From positions 272,167 to 336,166 of the forward strand of contig NZ_LANI01000001.1 in assembly GCF_000982415.1 (NCBI RefSeq): a stretch of DNA of 64,000 nt, in the 5' to 3' direction. Origin of the DNA: Kiloniella litopenaei. GTDB lineage: Bacteria; Pseudomonadota; Alphaproteobacteria; Kiloniellales; Kiloniellaceae. Numbering within the stretch: position 1 is the stretch's first letter; each line of letters starts with the position of its first letter. This document shows positions 1 through 8,836 of this stretch, one piece after another. A program made the position numbers and the translations under genes. The notes below the pieces were generated by a model. That model was not told the DNA's origin. It searched no databases and saw nothing but the letters and a program-made list of their open reading frames with translations.

Positions 1-850
1 ACAATCTGTCTTGCACTTCTGTCACAGCATAGGCCTTGACCAGGATATCCCTGCTATCGCCCCGCTCAACAATAACAACAGGCAGAATCAGATCCAGCTC
101 GGTTGCATAGAATTCGTTTCGATCGTTGCCATCACATGTAAAACGGGTAGCTGGCTTATCAACTGTGGTAAGATCCCACTCTGCCTGTAATCTAACAATT
201 CGATGTAAGTAGCTATCCTGCACACAGGCTTTGATTTCCTCTTGTTCTTTCCAACAGTCATTTCGCCCCTTGATCCAACCGCGTTGCAAAGCCATGAGTT
301 TTGATTTTGCTGCTTGTTGTCTTTGCGAAGGTAACTTATTTACGGCATCAAGTGATGCATTATAAACGCCGTTCAACGTATGATCCAAAAACATCAAATC
401 ACGATCTGAACAAATTAGTTTTTCAACCTCAGACGTCACTTTTTCACACTTAAACGTGGGGCCAGAGGGGACACCGTATTCTTGCAAAAGGATGTTTTGT
501 ACCCAACCAGTAACACCAGAATAGAGATCGGCGCCTACCTGTGCTGTCTCCTTATGCTGCAAAAAAGAAACCTTACACCACACATTTTCCTTAGCGGTTT
601 TCTTTTCATCGTCACTAAGTTTTAACCAGTCTTCATAAGAAAGAACCCCTGTGCAGCCCAGATTTTTCAATCCTACTGTACCGTTCGTAAAAACTGCTAC
701 CACAGAGCTTTCTGCATGAGCCTCAACCCGGATTGGTGCTTCCGATGACTTTACACGAAAAAAATCAGGGCCATCCGCTTCTGCCCAAACAAAACCGGGG
801 ATAAAAACAACAGACAAAACAGAAATAAATGATAAAAATTTCAAATACAT
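1..850 (-). CDS. Secreted SH3b / LprI / MliC-like protein, partial (C-terminus beyond window)
   Basis: The open frame starts at ATG 850 with GGAG upstream and stays open to the window edge, giving 283 visible residues. Residues 1-23 form a signal peptide ending VWA. Residues ~30-123 look like a bacterial SH3 fold (APIRVEAHAESSVVAVF, then TGWVQ). Residues ~134-225 match the Cys-rich LprI (DUF1311) pattern: FKCEK, LICSD, the QRGWIKGRNDCWK motif, and KACVQDSYLHRI. From ~234 on (FTCDGNDRNEFYAT, then VVIVERGD) the sequence resembles the MliC/PliC lysozyme-inhibitor fold. LprI and MliC domains are both known from lysozyme inhibitors, so a periplasmic lysozyme-inhibitor or wall-protection role is inferred. 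The MliC call is less certain because the domain is cut by the window edge. Confidence 0.8.
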   Translation of the reverse strand, partial: MYLKFLSFISVLSVVFIPGFVWAEADGPDFFRVKSSEAPIRVEAHAESSVVAVFTNGTVGLKNLGCTGVLSYEDWLKLSDDEKKTAKENVWCKVSFLQHKETAQVGADLYSGVTGWVQNILLQEYGVPSGPTFKCEKVTSEVEKLICSDRDLMFLDHTLNGVYNASLDAVNKLPSQRQQAAKSKLMALQRGWIKGRNDCWKEQEEIKACVQDSYLHRIVRLQAEWDLTTVDKPATRFTCDGNDRNEFYATELDLILPVVIVERGDSRDILVKAYAVTEVQDRL

Positions 851-1007
851 AAATCGCTCCAACACCGATGAAACCATTAAGTTTAAGGTACCACGGTATC
901 CTCTGAAAAACAGAAGTTTTCAAACAAGATGAATTCTTCACGCGAATTACTGTCCGCTTTGACAAACTCAAAACTGACAAGTATTTAAAATGCAAAGGTT
1001 ATATCCC

Positions 1008-1035
1008 CTCACCCCCGCCAGCGAAGCAAGCGCTT
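1008..1035. repeat. 28-bp direct repeat, copy A (copy B at 3248-3275)
   Basis: The last codons and stop of the truncated lysE gene match the last codons and stop of the ABC permease gene at 3248-3275, with one mismatch in 28 positions. Both proteins therefore end LRWRG. The flanks on either side are not similar. The repeat brackets 2.2 kb holding the Sel1-repeat gene and looks like a short-homology recombination joint. Confidence 0.75.
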
Positions 1036-1305
1036 ATAGCCCAGCCATCCCAAATAGCAGGCTCCGACAATCTTCACCCCAAGGGCAAAGCTTGGCATTG
1101 CCTGCATAAGCTGACCAAGACCAAAAGCAACCAGTACTGTCAGGATAACACCCGCAACAAAAATCCCCAGCGAAATCATCAGGCCAAAACGAAATCCGCG
1201 CGTAGAAGAATAGGCCGTAATCAAAACCAGATCAGGCCCCGGTGCAATGACCACAAAGAAAATTGCCGTCAAAAACAACGGTAAAACAGATACATCAATC
1301 ATCAC
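1009..1305 (-). pseudogene. LysE/RhtB-family amino-acid exporter, truncated to its N-terminal half
   Basis: The 98-residue product begins like a LysE/RhtB exporter: a hydrophobic first helix, the family motif APGPD at residues ~22-26, and a second and third membrane segment ending GACYLGWLGYKRLLRW. Family members are about 200-210 residues with six membrane segments, so the C-terminal half is missing. No remnant of it is visible downstream (851-1008). The 3' end is shared with the ABC permease gene 2.2 kb away, which suggests the truncation came from recombination at that short homology. A functional half-size protein cannot be excluded, but a decayed gene is more likely. Confidence 0.75.
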
Positions 1306-1424
1306 CGGAACACCCCATCAGAAAAGACGGGCTTTATCTTTATTTGATAGCGCGCTTATGCACCAATGAAACTTACTCAGAACTGCTATAAAAAAACTAA
1401 TCTTTCCAAACTTACTTTTCTTAT

Positions 1425-3149
1425 CTAATTGATAAACTTCTCATAACTCCGACAAGCAATATCACTTCCAAACAAACAGCTCTCTTTATAATAAGAAATT
1501 GCTTTTGTTATGTTTTTCTCAACACCTAAACCTTGGCTACTTACATTCCCCATGTAAACGCATGATTCAACTATGCCACTGCGACAAAAACGTTCTTGTT
1601 GTTGGGCTAATTTTTTTTCAGGTTTTATGTGACCGTAAAGGTACAAGAAAGATAAACCATCACAACCTTTTTGTAATTTTCCATCACACGCCAATTTAAA
1701 AGCATTAAACGAGGCTCTGTAATCTCTTGTTACTCTCGTCCCCTGTTTAAAAGCTTCACCTAGATATAAGCAGGCAGCATATATATTTTTTTTACAGTCT
1801 TTATCAATCCGAGAAATTGAAACTGTTTCGTAATTCACTGATGTATCATCTGTATTATTTTTTTTACCCTTATAAAGGCCGGATAACTGTATACAACCAG
1901 AGGCATTTGCACCTACAAAACAAGATTTCCTGTAAGCATCTTCGGCAAGAGCATAACTCTTTTCAACACCTTTTCCACTTATATACATCTCGCCAATTTT
2001 ATCACACGCCTGATAAATATTCTCATCGCAAGCTTTGTCATAAAGAGTTGCTATTTTCTCCGCTTCGCTATCAGATCTATTGAAACGCCTCAAAAAACCC
2101 GCCAAATTATAACAACCGATAGGTTCATTTTGGTCACAAGCTAGTTGAAAATAACGGATAGCTTTTTCTTCATCACGCGCAACAACATTCCCCAAAATAT
2201 GTTTGGTTCCGAGATATGTACATTTTATTGCATCACCATTTTCACACTGGGTTTCATAATTTTGTATGTATTTCAAAGCTTCCCGTTTTTTACCTGCTTC
2301 GTTCATATTTGCGATCGAAATCTTCGTATCGAACTTATCCTCACCAAGTGAATTAAGCCTTTTCAAAGAAGAACAGCTGCGTCTATTTTCTAAAGCACAT
2401 CCCTTCCTGTAATAAGCAACTGAATTAACATAATTTCGTTCAATCCCGAGACCTTGGATGTACATAAATGATAAATACTTACAACCATCACTTTCTGTTA
2501 GGTCACAAATTTGGTGTGTCTCGATGATCTTCTGATCACGCTTTTTCCCAACATCCATGCCCTTTTCATGAAGAAACCCCAAATACAAGCAACTGTCCCC
2601 ACCACCTGCTTCACAAGAAGAGTTTAAAAGATCAACAGCCTTTTTCCTGTCTTGATCGACACCACGCCCAATAGAATAAAAGAAAGCAGCAGCTGCACAC
2701 CCCTTAAAAAAACCACCGTCACATGCTTTTTTAAAATTAGCAAAAGCAAGATATTCATTACGGTTTAAGGCTTCGCCTTTGTTGTACATACTACCAAGAT
2801 GAAAACAGTCTTCTGCGTTGCCATTTTTGCAAGATTCTGTATACAGAGTGACACGCTTTTTATCATTATCCCACTTCTGTTTAACGCTGATAGTTTTTTT
2901 ACAAGCTAGCTGATAACCACTTTCACAAGCCAAATTAAAATATTCTAAGGCCTTACGAACATCAGGTAAGAGTCTGCTACCCGGAATGTATAATTCTCCT
3001 AGTTGATAACAGCCGACAGCGTCCCCCTGTTCACATTTTTCTTTTAAACTCGTTACGGCTGAATCTTCATATTTATTAGAATAAGACGGATTATTAATAA
3101 ATAAAACTAATACAGGAATCAAAAAAGATACAAACTTGAATAATGGCAT
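1425..3149 (-). CDS. Secreted Cys-rich Sel1-like repeat protein (Hcp-like)
   Basis: The 574-residue product has a signal peptide (residues ~1-24, ending PSYS) and then tandem Sel1-like helical repeats of about 36 residues. I count 15 units with a Cys pair spaced C-x7-C (one C-x8-C), for example CEQGDAVGC, CDGGFFKGC and CLFGSDIAC. Each is usually followed by LG.(L/M)Y..G. Paired cysteines in each repeat are typical of Helicobacter Hcp-type secreted Sel1 proteins, where they form disulfides, so a periplasmic or exported location fits. Partners are unknown; such repeats usually mediate protein-protein contacts. The gene is more AT-rich than the ABC genes beside it, and a second shorter paralogue lies at 7.2-8.1 kb. 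Confidence 0.85.
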   Translation of the reverse strand: MPLFKFVSFLIPVLVLFINNPSYSNKYEDSAVTSLKEKCEQGDAVGCYQLGELYIPGSRLLPDVRKALEYFNLACESGYQLACKKTISVKQKWDNDKKRVTLYTESCKNGNAEDCFHLGSMYNKGEALNRNEYLAFANFKKACDGGFFKGCAAAAFFYSIGRGVDQDRKKAVDLLNSSCEAGGGDSCLYLGFLHEKGMDVGKKRDQKIIETHQICDLTESDGCKYLSFMYIQGLGIERNYVNSVAYYRKGCALENRRSCSSLKRLNSLGEDKFDTKISIANMNEAGKKREALKYIQNYETQCENGDAIKCTYLGTKHILGNVVARDEEKAIRYFQLACDQNEPIGCYNLAGFLRRFNRSDSEAEKIATLYDKACDENIYQACDKIGEMYISGKGVEKSYALAEDAYRKSCFVGANASGCIQLSGLYKGKKNNTDDTSVNYETVSISRIDKDCKKNIYAACLYLGEAFKQGTRVTRDYRASFNAFKLACDGKLQKGCDGLSFLYLYGHIKPEKKLAQQQERFCRSGIVESCVYMGNVSSQGLGVEKNITKAISYYKESCLFGSDIACRSYEKFIN

Positions 3150-3248
3150 AAGACCATAGCCTTAATAGGAGAATTACAAATACAACAACTTACGTTAAGT
3201 AAATCAACTTCGATTGGCAACTATTGGCTCAAAGCTTTCATCTTCATC

Positions 3249-4094
3249 TCACCCCCGCCAGCGAAGCACGCGCTTTTCAATCAATCCGATGGCTGAATTC
3301 ACGAACACACCAAGGATAGAAAGAATGGCAACACCTGTGAAAAGGCGTTCGAGGTCATAGAGTGATCCGGCCTGGAGGATATAGGCACCGATGCCGTATT
3401 CTGCGCCCAGCATTTCAGCGGCAACCAACAGGATAATGGCGATGGCAAGGGCAATGCGCAGGCCCGATAGAATGCCCGCCATGGCCCCCGGCAGGACGAT
3501 TTTGCGCACGATGGAAAACCACGCGAGGTTAAAGCTCTGCCCCATGCGGATCAGGCCGCGGTCCACATTGTCCACGGCCCCATAGGTAGCAACGACCATG
3601 GGCGTAAAGGTGCCAAAGGCAATCAGTGCGTACTTGGAGGCTTCGTCAATGCCAAACCATATCACAAACAGCGGTAACAGCGCGATCTTGGGCACCGGGA
3701 AAAGCGCCGCGATCAAGGGAACCAGCCCGGCGCGAACATAGGAAAAGAGGCCAATGGCAATCCCTAAGCTGACACCCAGCGCCGTTCCGATGGCTGCTCC
3801 GATGACAAAGCGGGTCAAACTCGGCACCAGATGCGTCCACAACAACCCCGAGCGATAGAGTTCGACAAAGGTATTGAAAACATCCGATGGCTTGGGAATT
3901 GTCAGGGCCGATATAAGCCCGATACGGGTTCCGGCTTCGAGCACCGCAATCAGGACGGCAAACACGACAAAGCCCATCCACGGCCGGGACACCGGGGCAA
4001 AGCCACCACCCCGAAAGGCAACAGGCTGTTGCTTTGTCGCCAAATGAGAGCCGGGAGTTTGTTTCATATGATCAATATTTGACTTATCAGGCAT
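3249..4094 (-). CDS. ABC transporter permease, SsuC/TauC/NitT type
   Basis: This 281-residue inner-membrane protein has about six hydrophobic segments. The EAA-type cytoplasmic loop sits around residues 185-205 (GLIRMGQSFNLAWFSIVRKIVLPGAMAGILSGLR), as in the nitrate/sulfonate/taurine (BPD_transp_1) family. The start codon overlaps the 3' end of the ATPase gene by 8 bp, which indicates translational coupling. Together with the upstream ATPase and binding protein it forms a complete importer. The substrate is not determined by sequence: nitrate, sulfonates, taurine, pyrimidine precursors and riboflavin precursors all use this family. The last codons are shared with the truncated lysE gene. Confidence 0.9.
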   Translation of the reverse strand: MPDKSNIDHMKQTPGSHLATKQQPVAFRGGGFAPVSRPWMGFVVFAVLIAVLEAGTRIGLISALTIPKPSDVFNTFVELYRSGLLWTHLVPSLTRFVIGAAIGTALGVSLGIAIGLFSYVRAGLVPLIAALFPVPKIALLPLFVIWFGIDEASKYALIAFGTFTPMVVATYGAVDNVDRGLIRMGQSFNLAWFSIVRKIVLPGAMAGILSGLRIALAIAIILLVAAEMLGAEYGIGAYILQAGSLYDLERLFTGVAILSILGVFVNSAIGLIEKRVLRWRG

Positions 4095-4854
4095 TGATCA
4101 ACTCCGCATCGGCGGCCATGGCCTCGTCCCGCATCATCTGCCACAGGGCATTTTGCGTCTGTTCCAGATCGGGGTCGGCGTGCCCGCGTTCTGACAAGGG
4201 CTTGTCAATCGTCACGATTTCGCGGATTTCACCCGGACGGCGGGACAGCACAACAATTCTATGCCCCAGACGCACAGCCTCGGCCAGATTGTGGGTCACA
4301 TAAACTGCGGTAAAGGGCTTGCGGGTCCAGAGCGAGACAATATCGTCCATCAAAAGTTCGCGGGTTTGACTGTCCAGCGCCGAAAGGGGTTCATCCATCA
4401 ACATCACGGCGGGGTTCACCGCCAATGCACGGGCGATGGCGACGCGCTGTTTCATGCCACCGGAAATCTGTTTGGGGAAAACATCGGCAAAATCGCTGAG
4501 TTTGCAACGCTCAAGCACATTATTGATGATATCCTGGCTTTCTGCTTGCCTCATCCCGTGATCTTCCAGAACCAGCGAAATGTTTCCCGCCACCGTGCGC
4601 CACGGCAACAGGGCAAAGTCCTGAAAGACATAGGTCAACGGATTGAGGCACCCTTCGGGGACATCACCGACCTGAAGAATATCCCCTGACGTCGGCCGTT
4701 CCAACCCGCCGATCAGACGCAACAGCGTTGATTTCCCGCAACCGGACGGTCCGACAATACAAACGATCTGTCCCGAAGCGATATCCAGATTTATATCGCG
4801 CAGAACTTCCCGATCGCCGTAACGATGATGAATGCCCGCCAGCTTAATATCCAT
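4087..4854 (-). CDS. ABC transporter ATP-binding protein, SsuB/TauB/NrtD type
   Basis: The 255-residue nucleotide-binding subunit carries Walker A GPSGCGKST (~residues 35-43), a Q-loop in YVFQDFALLPWRT, the signature ISGGMKQRVAIARAL and Walker B VMLMDEPLSALD, followed by the H-loop in YVTHNLAEA. The length and the PWRTV Q-loop context are those of the nitrate/sulfonate/taurine ATPase group. It energises the permease encoded directly downstream. The binding-protein gene lies 113 bp upstream, separated by a hairpin that could lower ATPase and permease expression relative to the binding protein. Confidence 0.92.
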   Translation of the reverse strand: MDIKLAGIHHRYGDREVLRDINLDIASGQIVCIVGPSGCGKSTLLRLIGGLERPTSGDILQVGDVPEGCLNPLTYVFQDFALLPWRTVAGNISLVLEDHGMRQAESQDIINNVLERCKLSDFADVFPKQISGGMKQRVAIARALAVNPAVMLMDEPLSALDSQTRELLMDDIVSLWTRKPFTAVYVTHNLAEAVRLGHRIVVLSRRPGEIREIVTIDKPLSERGHADPDLEQTQNALWQMMRDEAMAADAELINA

Positions 4855-4880
4855 AGTGCCAACTTTTCACAACTAAACAA

Positions 4881-4909
4881 AAGCAGCGGAGTATGAAACT
4901 CCGCCGCTT
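4881..4909 (-). terminator. Intra-operon hairpin after the ABC binding-protein gene
   Basis: AAGCAGCGGAGT and ACTCCGCCGCTT pair around a 5-nt loop with one mismatch or wobble. Read on the minus strand, a weak T-rich run follows. The position between the binding-protein gene and the ATPase gene suits partial termination or mRNA stabilisation rather than full termination. Confidence 0.55.
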
Positions 4910-4967
4910 GAAATCAACAGCTGACAGGGCATTTCACATCACCTGTCAACAAATCAGCGTCATACCT

Positions 4968-5996
4968 TCAAAGGGTTTTGACATAACTACTATCAACCAA
5001 CTGATCCAGACCGATTGTCCCGCTCACCAGCTTTTCAGATTTAAACCAGTTCAGTTGCTTTTCGATTGACCCAACATTCATTGCCACGCCCGGGTTCAGG
5101 CGCATGGACCCGTTAATGATTGACTTGGCTGCCTTTTCCCGTGGCTTGTCGGCATAAACATACTGGTGGATCAAATCGACCATTTCTTCGCGCCCTGCAT
5201 CCCCCAACGTGCCATCAACCATAGCGGCGTTATAATCGGCGATGCCTTTGCTGTAGGCCGCGATAAAATCCCGGGTCATTTCCGGTTCTTCCGCCGCATT
5301 CTTTGCCGAGGTAAAAGCCGTCGTGACCTGATAGTTCGGCAGATAGTCAGACACATCACCAATAATGTGAACAGCCCCGGACCCGGCAAGGGGCTTGGCA
5401 ATGTGCGGGACAATCGACCAGGCATCAATCTGTCCGGTTTTCAGTGCGCCGATAATAGCCCCGACCTTTTGAAGCGGCTTGAATTTCAGGCCGATACCTT
5501 CCTTCGCAGCAATCTGAGAGCCCATGTAATGAAACGAAGACCCGGCCGTGGTCATGCCAAAGGTTTTGCCATCCAGCTTGTCCGGTGATGTCACCCCGGC
5601 CTTGAAGGCCGCATCGGACACCAGTATTTTCTGACCATCAATGCCCTGTTCTTCTGACAGAACACCGCCGATAACCTTGATCGCGCCTTTGTCCGCCAGT
5701 GAAATCAAACCGCCGGAAATCGCCGTCACGGCAAAATCAACATCGCCGGATGCAATGGCTACTGCCATGGGGGTTGCAGCCTGAAAGAACTTCAGTTCAA
5801 CATCCAGCCCCATTTCCTGAAAGTATCCCCGTTCCAGCGCAATGAAGCTTGCCGCATGGCTGGTAAAACGAAGTGCCCCAACGGTAATTTTACGGTTCTT
5901 GGCAAAGGCAGGTGTTGCCAGTGTAGATGCCGCAACAGAAGAGGCAGCCAAGGTGCCGCCCATCAAGGCAAGTGCTTCACGACGGTTCAGTTTCAT
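4968..5996 (-). CDS. ABC transporter substrate-binding protein, NMT1/SsuA-like, probable Tat signal
   Basis: The 342-residue periplasmic protein begins with an NRREALALMGG motif and a hydrophobic stretch ending TPAFA, which resembles a twin-arginine signal. The mature part has the NMT1/SsuA organisation: ITVGALRFTSHAASFIALERGYFQEMGLDVELKFFQ, then the SGDVDFAV segment. It starts the operon binding protein - ATPase - permease. An AAGG ribosome site precedes the ATG. The ligand cannot be read from sequence; an aromatic sulfonate, nitrate-like ion or vitamin precursor are options. A TPP riboswitch was looked for upstream and not seen. Confidence 0.88.
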   Translation of the reverse strand: MKLNRREALALMGGTLAASSVAASTLATPAFAKNRKITVGALRFTSHAASFIALERGYFQEMGLDVELKFFQAATPMAVAIASGDVDFAVTAISGGLISLADKGAIKVIGGVLSEEQGIDGQKILVSDAAFKAGVTSPDKLDGKTFGMTTAGSSFHYMGSQIAAKEGIGLKFKPLQKVGAIIGALKTGQIDAWSIVPHIAKPLAGSGAVHIIGDVSDYLPNYQVTTAFTSAKNAAEEPEMTRDFIAAYSKGIADYNAAMVDGTLGDAGREEMVDLIHQYVYADKPREKAAKSIINGSMRLNPGVAMNVGSIEKQLNWFKSEKLVSGTIGLDQLVDSSYVKTL

Positions 5997-6282
5997 TTTT
6001 TCAAGCCTTTGTTCATTGGTCGCAGCAATCTTAATTTAATATCATCACACCCCTTTTATAACAGGGAATGGATAATGACGAGACAACTGCAATTTCAGGT
6101 TATTTTTGACACAAGTCAGAATGAATTCAGGGGAAAGTTGTGCCTAACTTTCTGCATCTGGTCAAGTTATGCGGACTGAACCGTACCAATAAATCCTTGC
6201 ACCACGGACAATGGCAGATAACTATTCACTTCTAACAAACGCAGTATTATGCATTACAAATCCATAACTTAGGGGTAACACT

Positions 6283-7176
6283 ATGGCACGCATTGCATTT
6301 TTGGGAACCGGCCTGATGGGCACGGGTATGGCCGGGCGGCTTATTGATGCGGGACATGATGTGCATGTGTTTAACCGGACCCGCGAAAAGGCTATGCCCC
6401 TGGTGGAACGTGGTGCTACGCTGGCCGCTTCTCCCGCACAGGCGGCACAGGATGCAGATGCGATCTTTGTCATGGTGGGGGATGATGTTGCCTCTCAAGC
6501 CATGTGGATGGGACCTGACGGGGTGTTAAGTACCGATCTCAGGCCCGGTACTTTGGCAATAGAGTGTTCAACCCTGTCTCATGACTGGGTCGAAGACCTG
6601 TCCAGTGCTGCAAAAAACAAAGGGCTGGATTATCTCGACTGTCCTGTGACCGGGCTGCCCGATGCGGCGGCAAACGGTCAGCTCACCCTTTTTCTGGGCG
6701 GCGAACCAAGTACCATTGAAAAAGCCCGACCCTATCTGGAAAGCATTTCATCAAACCAGCTCCATTTTGGCGCTATAGGGTCAGGCACGGCCTATAAGCT
6801 GATCGTCAACCTTATGGGGTCGATACAGATCGCCGCAGCGGCAGAGGGCTTGATCACCGCCGAACGCGCCGGGTTGGACCTCAACCTTGTGGCAAAAGCC
6901 CTCGGCATGGGCGGATGCGGCAGCCCACAGGTCGCCCGGAACGCCCCCCTGATGGTTAAGGGTAACCACGAAAAAGATGTTCTCTTTTCAACCAAGTGGC
7001 GCCTGAAAGATACGGATTATGGCCTGAAATACGCCCACAAACTTGGCCTGTCCCCACAAATCGCTGCCGCCACTCTTGATGCGTTTCAGGCAGCTATGGA
7101 CGATGGCTACGCAGCCTCGGCAGAAACCAAAGTTATTGATGCACTGCGAAAACGATTGCCTGCATCAAAGGGATGA
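6283..7176 (+). CDS. NAD(P)-dependent oxidoreductase, 3-hydroxyisobutyrate dehydrogenase family
   Basis: The 297-residue enzyme has the N-terminal Rossmann fingerprint IAFLGTGLMGTGMAGRL and the family signature following it (VHVFNRTREKA). The substrate-binding segment DCPVTGLPDAAANGQLTLFLGG corresponds to the beta-hydroxyacid dehydrogenase D-x-P-V-[ST]-G motif, and a catalytic-Lys region is seen in GTAYKLIVNLM. Reactions in this family are oxidation of 3-hydroxyisobutyrate or tartronate semialdehyde, or reduction of glyoxylate or succinic semialdehyde, and the sequence does not settle which. AGGGG precedes the ATG. The gene is divergent from the ABC operon, with a 286-bp intergenic region. 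Confidence 0.88.
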   Translation: MARIAFLGTGLMGTGMAGRLIDAGHDVHVFNRTREKAMPLVERGATLAASPAQAAQDADAIFVMVGDDVASQAMWMGPDGVLSTDLRPGTLAIECSTLSHDWVEDLSSAAKNKGLDYLDCPVTGLPDAAANGQLTLFLGGEPSTIEKARPYLESISSNQLHFGAIGSGTAYKLIVNLMGSIQIAAAAEGLITAERAGLDLNLVAKALGMGGCGSPQVARNAPLMVKGNHEKDVLFSTKWRLKDTDYGLKYAHKLGLSPQIAAATLDAFQAAMDDGYAASAETKVIDALRKRLPASKG

Positions 7177-7221
7177 GTTTGAACATTTCGTCGTCGCTAA
7201 TCTGGGAAAATTATATAGTAA

Positions 7222-8112
7222 CTAAAATACTTTTTGCTTCTTGCGCTTTTTTATTTCCTTTACCTTTTCACACGCCAAGGAAAAATCACCACGACAGGAT
7301 TTTTGATATAATACATAGGCTTTGTCTTCATCGACAGGCACTGTAAGTCCCTGAGCATACATCCACCCCAGATTATTACATCCTGCTGCTAAACCACCAT
7401 CACAAGCCCGCTGATATAGTGAAAATGCTTTGGTATAGTCATGTTCAACACCCCGTCCTTCTGCATAGGAAAGACCAAGCTTATAGCAACCTAAAAGTTC
7501 ACCTTCCCGGCACAGTATCTCAAAGATTTCAACTGATTTAAGTTCATCTTTTTTAACACCGATACCTTGCTTGTATTTATTGGCAAGATGAAAACACGAC
7601 CAACGTACACCATCAGCACATTTTTGTTCATAGTATTCAACGGGTTTACGTCTTAATTCTTGTTCTTTTTTTATATATTCTACGACTTTAAGATGATTTG
7701 GTGAAAAATCATCATTCTTAGGATAAGTCGCGGCAGCTGCATAGCAACTAAAAGGCACCTCTAAAGAACATGCCTCTTTGAAATATATAAAAGCTTTTGC
7801 AGGATATTTTCGAACTCCCAGGCCTTGAGAATACATTAGCCCTATATTGTAACAGCCGAAACCTTGCCCTCCATTACAAGCTTTAGAAAAGGACGTTAAA
7901 GCTTTTTTTCCATCCGGCTTAGGTTCTTCCCCGCCCAAATACAAAATACCCAAGTCAACACAAGCTCCTAAATCTTCGTTATTACAAAGTAATTGAAGTT
8001 CATTAGCTTTATCGCTAACCGCGCTAGAATTGCTAACTGTCTGACAAGAAAACAACAAAAGCGCGCCGACACAAATAAACAGCCTTGTCATTAGTTTTCG
8101 AAAATTAATCAC
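7222..8112 (-). CDS. Cys-rich Sel1-like repeat lipoprotein
   Basis: The 296-residue product begins with a lipoprotein signal (LFICVGALLLFSC; lipobox LFSC, lipidated Cys at ~23). It then has seven Cys-paired Sel1-like units (CNNEDLGAC, CNGGQGFGC, CSLEVPFSC, CADGVRWSC, CREGELLGC, CDGGLAAGC, CRGDFSLAC) interleaved with LG.MY.QG.GV motifs. It is a shorter paralogue of the secreted Sel1 protein at 1.4-3.1 kb, but membrane-anchored. A GTG start at 8112 has AGGGGG upstream; an internal ATG at 8091 is the alternative. Function is unknown; an envelope scaffold or regulator is a guess from the repeat type. The C-terminus is very Lys-rich (KKRKKQK). Confidence 0.85.
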   Translation of the reverse strand: MINFRKLMTRLFICVGALLLFSCQTVSNSSAVSDKANELQLLCNNEDLGACVDLGILYLGGEEPKPDGKKALTSFSKACNGGQGFGCYNIGLMYSQGLGVRKYPAKAFIYFKEACSLEVPFSCYAAAATYPKNDDFSPNHLKVVEYIKKEQELRRKPVEYYEQKCADGVRWSCFHLANKYKQGIGVKKDELKSVEIFEILCREGELLGCYKLGLSYAEGRGVEHDYTKAFSLYQRACDGGLAAGCNNLGWMYAQGLTVPVDEDKAYVLYQKSCRGDFSLACEKVKEIKKRKKQKVF

Positions 8113-8254
8113 AACACCCCCTGTTGATATTTATTCTAGTAATAGTTGCCTTGATAGCCAGAAACAAGCCTGAGTTGTTAAAGTTCGATTATTATACGGG
8201 TTTAATTTTTCACCTTGATTATTTCCCTACTTTTTGACAGCATCTGCGGCGATG

Positions 8255-8480
8255 GTTTCTGGATATCAAAGCTGAGTCCGGGATGAAAAGGGAACACGGT
8301 GCGGTGTAACCATCAGGTGCCAATTCCGTGACTGCCCCCGCAACTGTAAGCGGCGAGCTATTCTGAGATTAACCACTGCCCCAAAGGGGGCGGGAAGGTT
8401 CAGAAGATGCATCGACCCGCAAGTCAGGAGACCTGCCATCTTGTTATCAACGCGAACCGGGCGGGGTGCCTCGGAATGGG
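8255..8480 (+). promoter_or_regulatory. Cobalamin riboswitch
   Basis: The order and spacing of conserved boxes match an adenosylcobalamin aptamer: GAAAAGGGAACACGGTG, then CCGTGACTGCCCCCGCAAC (the B12-box core is GCCCCCGCAACTGTAA), then GACCCGCAAGTCAGGAGACC, and a closing GCGGGGTGCC. It lies upstream of an ATPase, binding-protein and permease gene set on the same strand and should repress it when cobalamin is plentiful. The outer helix ends are approximate. Confidence 0.93.
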
Positions 8481-8836
8481 TGATAAAGATGGCTATCCGG
8501 CAATAACAAGCCGTGACCTCGTATCGCTGTTCGATCCTCTCTGCCCAGGCACGGAGGGTGCTGTGGAAAAGAACACGAAACAAGAGTCATCAGACACGTT
8601 TCTCAAAAACTGTACTGATATTATCGACGAGCCCAAGATTTTCATCAGGCCAGATATCTTCAACAATCAGGGTCACACCAATAAAAGAGCAAGAACACAG
8701 ATTCTTCTTTTGCCCCTTATGCATACCCAACCAATGGGCGCAGCTATACCCTTGGGGGATTGCACTTTTGGAATACCCCCTGTAGAAACACTAAACTGAA
8801 ACGTTATAACATAACAATTTCTAAATTTGATCCAAA
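8481..8836 (+). other. Long leader between riboswitch and first transporter gene
   Basis: This is about 350 nt between the aptamer and the ATPase start codon. Open frames cross it, but none has a convincing start or recognisable product. A GGGGG/CCCCC pairing (8754-8758 with 8776-8780) is visible; no clear terminator followed by T residues is seen. The expression platform is therefore not identified. A lost gene between riboswitch and transporter is possible. Confidence 0.5.

Noticed and set aside
8266..8583. 105-codon minus-strand frame across the cobalamin riboswitch
   Set aside because: It is antisense to a clearly recognised aptamer, has no family resemblance and is typical of chance frames over GC-rich RNA elements.
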